Of a stretch of 64,000 nucleotides of DNA, positions 1 to 9,400 are shown one piece after another. The DNA comes from Asparagopsis taxiformis. Its lineage: Eukaryota; Rhodophyta; Florideophyceae; Bonnemaisoniales; Bonnemaisoniaceae. The position numbers were made by a program, and so were the translations under genes. The notes under the pieces are model-generated. The model searched no databases, was not told the DNA's origin, and saw nothing but the letters and a program-made list of their open reading frames with translations. Numbering within the stretch: the first letter of the stretch is position 1; each line of letters begins with the position of its first letter. Location of the stretch: assembly GCA_030407315.1 (NCBI GenBank), contig JALQPE010001900.1, positions 85,773-149,772 of the forward strand. Reading direction: 5' to 3'.

Positions 1-1002
1 TGACCGCCGCCACGATGAGCAGCACGTCTACAACGGCTTTTAGCACGTTTCGCGACGTAATACCCGTCAGTTTTACGCGTTTACCGCGCGAGAGACGGTG
101 CGCACCCCTCAAGTTTATCGCGTGGTGAAGGATGATCGACAGTGGAATGTACCCTGTTGCTTCGACGAGTAACGTACGTGCCGCCGTGAATTGTTCGATG
201 TTCAGGAATTGGGATGTGATTGCCATCTTCATGTGTCGCCATGGAGAGGAGGCGTCGATGACGGCGCCATCGCATGTGTGTGCAGATATGCCGCGACTGG
301 ATTGCGGCGCAGAAATTGCTCTAGTCGGTAACAGCAACGTCTGCGGATCATCTTGCCGGACATGCTGTCCGTCAGATCAAACATGGCATGTGGATCGGGT
401 TGATTGGCGAAATGAGTTTGAGCGATGTTCGCCAGACGATGCCTTTCGACTGGAGTGGAAATTTTGGCTACCCGAGGGTACACAACGGTTTTCTACCTCG
501 CCCAACTCTGTCTGCGTCGTTCCAGATCTCCAATACAGAATTTGGTTGGTGGAGAAAATTTCTGTATTCTTGGCCCAAACTTGTGGATATGTCCGCGGCG
601 GATGACTACTACTCGCTGTGTTGAGAAATGCTGCCGAAACTGTCAGGATGGTAATAAGAGACAGCCTGTCATAGAAACCGCCGCTGGTCAAACTAACTCA
701 ACTACACGAATGAACTGAAGGTAAGAGACACGCTCTTCTAATAGAAACCTGCTATATCACTCTGTGAAGGTCGCGCAAGTCGACGAATAGAAATTGAAGT
801 TGAGAGGCCATGATTTCGCCAAACGCGCTCCTATCCAGTCTACGCTTACTGCAAGGATTAAATTTCTCATGCGCCTTCTCGCAGGATATCCGCTGTCCCG
901 TTTCCTAACACCGCATACTATTGAGCATTAAAATTTAGTTTCAGTCCCATGTGTTCCTCAGCGCATTGCAATTGCAGTACATGATGCAACATGGGGAAGT
1001 TA
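1..1002. other. Stretch without a supportable gene
   Basis: Several overlapping frames of 60-157 codons exist on both strands, but none has a recognisable domain. The plus-strand frame from 132 to 605 and the minus-strand frame from 691 to 377 overlap each other, and the latter, despite a hydrophobic stretch, has no ATG. I see no RNA gene or clear repeat here. Confidence 0.5.
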
Positions 1003-1350
1003 ACATCCTCCCCACTTTCCGCTTGTCGACCCAGAACTTTGGGTCCCGAAGAAGAGAAGGAACTAGAACGCATTTTTAATGCAGGGTTTGCCAGGTATCC
1101 TCAAGGCATATGGTATCAATTTGTCGAGTAGAGCAAGCCTCGGATGGAGGATGGGGTAATGGATGAACCGCCGGCGCAGCTCGATAGCCGAGCTGTACGG
1201 CCGCTAGCATAGATCAATTTCTTGTCACATCCAATCTGTTCATGTGGTGCGCATACTGTACCGAAATACCATTTTATCCGCCAAATATTCGTTTCGAAGT
1301 TCAACGTTCCCAAGTTAAAATACTTTCTGCGTGCCTTGAAAACCTAATAT
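1003..1350 (+). repeat. Dispersed repeat family X, copy 1
   Basis: This segment shares its order of sequence blocks with 35012-35503 (inverted) and 50268-50765. It opens with a CTCCCCACTTTCCGC-like block next to GTCGACCC, then a block reading roughly GAACGCATNTTTAATG, then GCATAGATCA, CATACTGTACCG, a CCGCCAA block, and ends near TGCCTTGAAAAC. No copy has a continuous reading frame. In the reverse orientation the CTCCCCAC block becomes a purine-rich GTGGGGAGG next to ATGTTAG, like a polypurine tract beside an LTR, so X may be the 3' part of a dead retroelement (inference). Confidence 0.6.
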
Positions 1351-1466
1351 ATTGATGCTTCAAACTTTTACCAGTCGAGAACGAGAGCATGGTATCTACC
1401 CCAATCTACACAGCAAACACTGATAGTTCTATCAAAGAGATTAAGGACCAGATTCTATCACGTAAT

Positions 1467-2060
1467 TCAAGCAAAGGCTTCTTCCACATCCGCCGGTGCT
1501 TCTGCCGCAGCAATCTCAGCACCATCTGGGGAACAGCTCTGAATCGCTGCCATAGCACAACTTTCGCTTTCTTCCGGACAGGAATCGCGGACTCCACTAG
1601 GAATACAATCCATCATCTCCTGTTGGGTGTCCTCAATCTCTTGCAAACGGACTAGCACTGCTGCAAATGTTGTTCTTATTTCAAACTTGTAAACAACATG
1701 AATATAATAGTGCAAGAACCGTCTCGGGCAACTCCATCGTAGGTAGACGGAATGGTAATGGGCGATGTGAATTTTAAATTTTTTCCTCGCTACCTTCACA
1801 ACGACATCAGGCGGACCACGAGTGCATGTTCCCGGAACTTCCATGGGACTGGGAACGACAGGAGGAGTAAATGCGAGCTGCCGATTCACAGTTCGGGCTT
1901 TTTGAGATCTTCGACTGTAATCAAGGCTGGCACCGTTCGCAGAATCGGATTCTACCGTCATCTCCCGGTGGGTAGAGAGCCTGACTTCCGGAGTGGCATC
2001 CGCGGATACCGCGAAGCAAATGAAAGTGAGGAAGAAAATGAACGTGTAGGTCTGGTGCAT
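1467..2060 (-). CDS. Candidate small secreted protein (unknown family)
   Basis: This is a minus-strand frame of 197 codons from the ATG at 2060. The same frame is open to an earlier ATG at 2318 (283 codons). I prefer 2060 because it puts a typical signal peptide at the N terminus: a few polar residues, then a Phe/Ile/Leu-rich core (residues about 7-19) and a small-residue Val-Ser-Ala-Asp-Ala cleavage region. The mature part is polar, has a Pro/Val-rich stretch, and has a Cys cluster plus an acidic Ala/Glu-rich tail at the C terminus. I recognise no domain. Sequence upstream in the longer frame resembles the degenerate copy at 2517-2753, so the longer form could be an older fused unit. The gene is supported only by ORF length and the signal-like start. 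Confidence 0.4.
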   Translation of the reverse strand: MHQTYTFIFFLTFICFAVSADATPEVRLSTHREMTVESDSANGASLDYSRRSQKARTVNRQLAFTPPVVPSPMEVPGTCTRGPPDVVVKVARKKFKIHIAHYHSVYLRWSCPRRFLHYYIHVVYKFEIRTTFAAVLVRLQEIEDTQQEMMDCIPSGVRDSCPEESESCAMAAIQSCSPDGAEIAAAEAPADVEEAFA

Positions 2061-2516
2061 TTTGAAGTCAAAACCGAAATGGCTTGTGTTGTGGGTAGCT
2101 TCATAGTGCTCACAGCCGAGCTGCCAGATGAATTTATAGGGAATTGACACGCGACGGAAAAGGGTTTCCTGGTCTGGAAATGGGTGCAACAATATATCGA
2201 ACAGAGAAAAATATCTTTCGCCATGGAGGCTCTGGTCGAATCTTAATTCGACATAGACTTTCGTCATATCGAGGGGGCAACCACAGAATTTCATTTGGAC
2301 CATTAGCAACGTGGCCATGTATGGATCTTGTGCAGATAGTTTATCATGAGGAGATTGCTTTTGTCACTCGAACACTATCAGCTATGCTACTGGCAACAAG
2401 GACTAGAAAATAGTACCAAAGTTGCCTCTCAAACACAAAAGCGTATATTGCACTCGCCTGTAGTGCACATGAAAAGAAGAGCAGGAATATGATAGAAAAC
2501 ACTATCTTAGATTCCT

Positions 2517-2753
2517 TCAAGCAACGCCATATAAGCGCTCGTTGAATCCTAGTTCAAAACAACTGTCTGCCGTATTGAAGTTGTGGCTGCCCAGATACCA
2601 TTTAGTCCAACCAGAACCTGCCCCTTTGAGGTTCAGAGTTTGATTGTTCATCTCCAGAAATGGAAGGTCATCTGGGGCTTTGTTGATTGCGTCTGTCACA
2701 AGACAATTAGAATTGCTGCAGGCAACAAGGAGTAGAAAAACTACTTCACGCAA
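2517..2753 (-). pseudogene. Degenerate relative of the neighbouring secreted-type gene
   Basis: This minus-strand frame of 78 codons starts at a TTG, so it has no ATG. Its N-terminal half reads like a signal peptide (VVFLLLVA followed by small residues). The DNA around 2290-2400 on the same strand carries a matching hydrophobic segment (YFLVLVASS), the same block (GTGACANA, GCAATC) and a similar downstream E-L-x-F-x-x-x-L-x-G pattern, so the two stretches are tandem duplicates that have decayed differently. It could also be an exon of a spliced gene. I assign no function. Confidence 0.3.
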
Positions 2754-2878
2754 CGTGAGAGCGCTGTGGCTGCCACTCGTGCGGCAACATCCTGTGACTC
2801 ACAGGATAGTTGTTCATGTTATAGGAAAAGGGGAGGTAGTAGAAAGGGAAACAATGTCATACGTTTTTTAATAGAAAC

Positions 2879-2977
2879 TGAAACAAACGAGGATTCTTGT
2901 CATCTATGATTTGGCAGTTCGATCGCAGAGGGATTAAATTGTAGGCACATGTCGTAAGCCTTGTAAGTTATTCGTCA
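2879..2977 (-). repeat. Probable solo LTR of the element C type
   Basis: This 99-bp block begins TG and ends GTAAGTTATTCGTCA, the terminal sequence of the element C LTRs on this strand. Flanking 5-mers GAAAC and GAAGC would be an imperfect target-site duplication. The middle is strongly diverged, so the left boundary is less certain than the right. Confidence 0.45.
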
Positions 2978-4100
2978 GAAGCTCTACATATCACTTGATA
3001 GGGAGCGTGTAGAACGTATGAAAACCAAACAAATGTTGGGGCAGAAATCGAGTAATGCAGGCAAGATTTGCTTTCATGCCGAGCTCTTTTGCATGACGGA
3101 AAACGATGCAGTGGAAACAATTTCAGGAAGATTGAAACTGGCTGGTTCTGCTCAATATCTTGAAGTATCCAGATGTTAGATTCTGTGTATTCGATCATAC
3201 AGGGTTTCTACGCTGTCAGAAGTGCGTCTGTTCCACTAAGTCGAGTACAACCATGTCAGAACAGGCAAGTAGACTGTAGAATCTAGTGCAACATTCCTAC
3301 ACACACAAGAGAAACACCTGCGTAGCAAAAGATGCGTGATGCGAGAACGCCATCATAGACATTCGTCACGCTGGTGACGCCTTCGTTATGTGTTAGACTA
3401 TAAAGAAAGTTGTGCCTGCGCGGACACTAAAAAGTCGTCCACAGCTACCGATAGACTTTCGATATCTAGGAATTTATATTGAAAAATCAATAAATTGACA
3501 TATTCAAATTAAAGTAATTTATTGGGTTCTAGTTGTCCGTTTTCCTTCATTTCAACTGCAAAGTAAAGCTAGTCTGAAGGTCGAATTTTACACTGGATAA
3601 CAGTAATCCTAGATCAGTGCAAGTACTCCATTTATTCAACATTACATTTCTAGCCTTCCATGTAGATCCCTTCTCGAACAGCATAATCGCTCAGCTCATC
3701 GATCTCCATCCGGGATACGTCCGAGCCTAATGGGGGAGAGCCACTACTCAACTTGACAGTACAGCACTGTAGAAGGCAATTTTTAGAGGAATTATAACTG
3801 TTATTTTATTCGACAGCTGGTTATCACTATTGTATCATACCTGGGGCCAAGCGCTGCTCCTTGTGAAGCACCGTGCGCTCCCATCGAAAATTCGCCGAGA
3901 GGGCCAAGAGAGTCGTTCACGTTCTCGGAGCCTTTGAACGGCTCAAACACTTTATTGTGATGCTGTAGAGGGACCAGCTAGACTAGAAAATCCGCTTTCA
4001 GACAAAAAAGAATCATAGGAATTGGCGAAGGGGATCCCTAAAAACTAGATTAAAATCGAAGTCTTTCGGTATCTGTGGTTTACTTTAATTTAAAATTTTA
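2978..4100. other. AT-rich intergenic stretch
   Basis: I see no gene here. A short block at 3398-3440 (ACTATAAAGAA...GTTGTGCCTGCGC) recurs at 40628-40665 and inverted at 30340-30372, so it is a fragment of a dispersed repeat. The 3470-3530 part is rich in AATTTATT-like sequence. Confidence 0.5.
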
Positions 4101-4113
4101 GTTCCTTTGCATC

Positions 4114-4620
4114 CTAATTTAATATCAGAGATTGAGACTTTGGCGAGACCCTGAGGAGGAACACATACACTACAGTATGGCAGGAGAGTATCGAATCGAA
4201 ACACGCACAACGCTGCACTTGACCGTACGCACTTTCCGTTGATGTGATCCGTGCCAATGTTGGGCGCAATTGATGTGTGCGCCGCCACGTTGTGGCAATG
4301 GGCGGAGACTGTTGAAGTGCTCGCGTGTGGCAGTTGGGCATGTTGATAGCAGAATTGTGATGCCGGTGCACATGCGCCAGTTGTGCGCATCCATCTGCCC
4401 GTCGAGGCGCGTCGGCGGTGCGAGGCACCGCGTCCATAGCAACATGTGGTGTGTGCGATAAATAGACAAGGCGTTTGGTGCATTTGCTGCGACTGCGTGT
4501 AACGGCGGATGCCGGCTGCGTCACATGACCATAATTGTTATGTGTGTCGGTCGGTGTCATTGTGCAGATACATGCGTTTGTCACATTTTGGAGGTGCATC
4601 GTCCATTCCACACTGCGCAC
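4114..4620 (-). repeat. Diverged duplicate of 35955-36430 (opposite orientation)
   Basis: Read on the minus strand this segment aligns through most of its length with the plus strand of 35955-36430. Shared landmarks are a near-identical block beginning GCACAATGACACCGACC and running into ACACATAACAATTAT, the CACCACATGTTGCT-type block, GATGGATGCGCACA, and a terminal TAGTGTATNTG. Both copies have an open frame in the first 50 codons, but the frames then diverge by indels. I therefore call it a duplicated non-coding or dead-coding segment rather than a gene. Confidence 0.5.
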
Positions 4621-5029
4621 TGCGTTCCATCAACTTGTCGCGAGACACATCCGCACGTGAACGAGTTGCACATGCGCTTCGCTCGTGCTGCACCAGCAAT
4701 GTCTACTGTGCATAATGGGGTTGCTATTGGTCCTATTGGATGATCCATTAATACAGCCTATTTCTATTTCGCGCGACAGTAATTTCTGTTTATCGGACGC
4801 TATCGGGTATCCGAATATCGACTCTAATGCCCATTTCATCATCCTCGTTCCAGCATATTTGGCTAAACTATACGTATCTATATAGGCTAGTAGTGAGGCA
4901 GTGAGTAAAGGAGGTAAGCGTGTCACTTCTTTTTCTTGCCCGAACGTAAACCGGCGAAGCAGGAGAAAGCAAGAGCTCGCCTACTCGTTTGTATTCTCAG
5001 CGCACGTGGTACAGTTATAGTCCGAAAGG

Positions 5030-6459
5030 AATCAACAGTGGAATTGGAATATCGCAGAGGATGAAGGTAACACCGGTCGTGCGCGACGCACGTAGAGATC
5101 AAAATTCTAGCTTCTGCATGCATGCAAGCACCACTGCTACCGCCTCACAGGCTGTGTCCGACACGCGTGCTGAACGCAAACCACAATTGCAAACGATGTG
5201 TCCACATGCGCGCGCAGTCACACAATGATCAATCGTCCCCATTGCAGAGCTTCGTCAGGAACATGAGGTCGTAGAGTTTGCATAGAGAATCTGAAGCTGT
5301 TGATATTATGCAATAGAAGGGAGCCTTCTGTTCGGACTAGAGCGACTGGATCAGGTGACGGATGCTGTCGCAACTGCATGCAGACCGCGCGATGCAAACG
5401 CAGATATCGAGCGTAACTTCTCGCAATTTGTTTCGGCTGCGATTCGAGGGGATTTGGCGTCATCGGCAACGCCAGCGACATGTTTGCAACAATCGCAACG
5501 CGACTACACACTCGGACGACTTGAGCTCATCTACCGACAGAGGTGTTGGAACGTGGCAATGGACAGGGGACAGCGTCAATACATGTTGTTCGTCCGCCCG
5601 AGTTGGATAATTCAAATTCGATGAATACACTATTCTCTGCAACTGGCGATAGTGTACCCAATGACACACTTTGTACCATACACCGTGAGACAGTGTACAC
5701 GAACCGTAGTCCCGGTGTACTTTCCGGATGATACATGGACCACTTACTACTCGATCACAAACGGAGTCGGAGTCCAGACACGTGGACGACTCCCGACACG
5801 TCATATTGGCCTATCAGCATGAGTTGGAACCAAGATATTTCACGATACTCGCTGTTTTACCTATAATTTTACTACGCCTCTCTCTTTTTCAGCTGTATAC
5901 TCCATGGCGGCAATGCGCTATCTCGCTCCCTGTCCCGCAACTTGCTGAACAAACTGTTCCTATCGATCCATCGACTTCTGATCCGTTACTTCGCGCTGCA
6001 CACAACACTCGCATCAACTCCGTTCAGCCCAACACAGCAACTCACTAGCACCAAATCACACATCGCATCACAACTCGACTCACAACTCTTCCGCGTTCGT
6101 ACCGTCCATACGCCAACTGCCCATTGCCTCCAACCTCCCTTGCCTCCCCGCCCGTACCATTCACCTCGTCAACTGACAATCTTCTCCCCACTGGCTACCT
6201 CAACTATTTGTATCAATCCATCATCTTCCGCTCTTTTACTTCGCTCTCCAAACCATATTTGCATGAATACCGCATAACGCCGCACCTCAAATCATCTCAG
6301 CTCGCGCCGCTCCTTCACTTCTCGACTCGCAACTCTTCCCCTCCCGTACCGTCCATACGCCCAACGCCCACCACGTCCATCCTTGTTTCTCCGTCCGTAC
6401 TCTTCAGCTCTCCGACTAACAATCTTCTCTGTCTTCCCTCTGCACACACTTCTAGCACC
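5030..6459 (+). promoter_or_regulatory. Upstream/leader region of the intact NLR gene, duplicated at 13560-14995
   Basis: The region aligns with the DNA in front of the second NLR copy. Landmarks are GGAATTNGNAATATCGCAGAG, the CAGTGTAC blocks and GGTGTACTTTCCG followed by ATGATACATGGAC. The part nearest the gene (about 6060-6440) is C/T-rich and contains two imperfect tandem copies of a unit of about 250 bp, each with ACTCGCAACTCTTCC-like, ACCGTCCATACGCC and CTCCGACTAACAATCTTCTC-like blocks. The coding frame is open through much of it, but it has only a TTG start, so I treat it as promoter and leader. No clear TATA box was picked out. Confidence 0.5.
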
Positions 6460-9400
6460 ATGGACCATTTTTTCTCTCAACCAGACCACCCTGTTCCCAA
6501 CTCCGCCCGCTCCAACACCGTCACTCCACCGTCCGATCCAGTCCCTACATCTGACCACGCCCATCAAACGACTTCTGACCCTCCCGCCGTAGCTGATTCC
6601 GCGCGCACCGAGTCCCATCCACCGACGCAGCCCCCATCGTCTTCTTCATTCTATCCAGTGTCCCACCCAGCTCCCCCGCTTCTCCACTCCACTCCCGTCT
6701 CGTCTCCCGCCCAACCATCACGCACCCCACAGCCCACTGTCTTCTACGTCCCCCGAAATTCCCGCCAGATTGTTCTAGACTTCTCCAATGATTCACCCAC
6801 TCCAGAAAGCAAGGCCAAGCACGCACTCCTGTCCGATGACCCAAACAATAACGCCATAGCTCTCGTCGGCATGGGCGGCGCAGGCAAAACAACCATCCTG
6901 CGCGCCCTCGGCAGACATACAGATGTTTGGCAACGGTTCCCAGACGGCGTGTGGTTCATTGAACTCGGTCACGACGCAAAAGTGCAGAGGCTGTTTGACC
7001 AGCTGGAGCAGATTGTCGCCGACGCATTCCCAGATTTCCTCCCCAAATTCGCTGAACTCACTGCAAAGGACAACACTCATTCCAACATGATGGAGAAGCT
7101 GGTTGACCTACTCAATTTGAAGCGCTTTCTCCTCATCTTTGACGACGTGTGGGATCTCGATCCCACTGTCTACAAGCTGGTAGACATTACCTGCAAAGGT
7201 GTCCAGGAAATGGATGGAGGAAGTTGCAAGGTGCTGACGTCGACGAGGAATGAGGCGATAGGTCGTGTACCGACGCATGATGTGTCAATTGCAGTGAGTC
7301 CTGGAGATATGCGTATGGAAACATGCATCGCAATTCTGTGCAAGTATGCTGGGATCGACAGTACCAGGCTTGTGTCGTGGTCATCGGGCAATCGTGATGC
7401 ACTGGACAGCATTATTGACCTATGTGCGGGACTACCACTGGCACTGAGTGTAGCTGGGTCTGGGATGCAAGAAGTGATTGGTCGATGCACAGATGTGAGT
7501 GGACCAAATGCCATTGTGCAATACTGGGAGAGTCTGAAGCGGAGCAATGTGGAATTGCGTGTAGCGGAGAGTGAGAGTAGACACGGGGGGCTGGATGCAG
7601 CTATCCAGACGAGCCTGGTGTCGCTAGAGAGAGTGTGGAAGGGGACAGATATGACGGTAGGGGAGATGTTTCGATCGTTTTGCATAGTGGAAAAGCAGAT
7701 GTGTATTCCATTGTGTGTGATCGAAAGAGCGTGGGGCGTTGAAGATGCGCTCGCAAGGGTGAGAATGTTTTCGAGACACAGTCTAGCATCACTGGATGAA
7801 GATGAGGGAGGGCTAGTGAAGGGGATCCGACTTCATGATCTTGTTCACGATGTGTGTGTAGAAATGGCAGGAGGGAAGGAGGGAGTACGAGGGTGGCATT
7901 GCCAGCTCGTGGATCGGTACCGGGGATCACTACGGACAAGTCAAGGAGTTGCTGAAGATGTAGAAGTGGGTGAAGCAGGAGCGAGTACCGAGAGTGAAGG
8001 AGATGAATGGTGGGAACTGAAGGAGGACAAGTACATGAGCGACAACTTGGTGCGACACCTGCTCGGAGCTGGGCGGGTGAGTGCGGCGCTCAAGTTGTTG
8101 ACAGATTATCGATGGGTCGAGAAGGTAAATACGGATGAAGAGCAAGCACCGTTCCAGAAGGTTATCGCTGAGCTGGAACTGGTACGAAGGCATCTAGAAG
8201 AAGAAGAGAAGACGGAAGCTGGAAGAAGAATAGTCCGTGATCTGGACGTTGTCACGAGGGCGATGGGGCTTTGCATGGTGCCATATTGTGTGAAGAATCG
8301 AAAAGAATGTACGTTTCAGCTATTTGGGCGACTGCGCGATGTTGTGAGCGAAAGTGGGTTGGTAGAGCGAGTATTATGTAGTATTGAGAAATATGCGAAG
8401 CGGCCTTGGGCTCGTTGTGGGTCTGGGGTGCTGGAGAGTGGGAGGAGCTCGTTACGACGCGTACTGGAGCTGGAGGGATATGGAGGATGCATTTGTGTAA
8501 GGGGGGGAGGGGAAGAAGTGATCGTGGGCGGTGAGAATGGGAAGGTGTGGGTATTTGACGGTCGAGATGGGGGGCTGAAGACTACACTGGTTGGAGACGA
8601 AGATAGTAAGATCGCCGCTGTGTTTTTCGACCGCATTTCGGGGTTGATATATTCATGCAATCGAAGAGGCCAAGTAATAATATGGGAAGAAGAGAAGAAA
8701 TTGCGATCGATGCAAGCTGAACTCGAAGACGAAGAAGAGTGGATCGAATGCATGCAAGTATTACCATCGTCGAAGAAACTGGTTCTAGGAACTGGTAAAG
8801 GGCGACTAATGGTGATGGATGCAATGAGTGGGAGAGCAGTTGGAACCGTTTCGGCGCATGGCTTTTGTGTTACTTCCCTGGCAATCGGAGGAAGCGAAAC
8901 TGCAATGGTATCTGGGTCACTAGATGGAACAATTCGTGCATGGGATACGACTGGGTTTGAGGACAGCCGCATTGTTTTCGAGGGGCACACAGACTCAGTG
9001 AAGAGCGTGGCATTGAGCGCTGATGGGAGCCTGCTGGCTGCGGGCATGTGGGATGAAATCGTTCGGATTTGGGACATGCAGTGTGGCGAGCAGTTATGGA
9101 TGTCACCAGACGGGCATGACAATTTTGTGTATTGTGTGCTGTTCAGTGACGATGAGCGCTTTTTGTATTCCGCGGGCTCCAGAGAAACAAGCGTATGGCG
9201 GGTAAGGAAGGGTGGTCGTGACGTAACACTGGCCCACACTCTCCGCAATTCGAATACATTTATCCGATCGCTCTGTCTAGGAGATGGCCCAGAACTGTTC
9301 AGGATGATTGGGGATCGAGTAGAAGTTTGGGATGCGCGACAATTCGACAGCAGCAGCGAGTCAGTCGATAAATTTCTTCCGGGCGTGTCGAGATTTGGAG

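Noticed and set aside
132..605. 157-codon plus-strand frame as a host gene
   Set aside because: It competes with two minus-strand frames, has no domain, and has no promoter or signal feature to favour it.
6124..6459. N-terminal extension of the NLR protein by 112 residues
   Set aside because: It starts at TTG, consists of leader repeats also present in copy 2 out of frame, and a good ACCATGG start follows.
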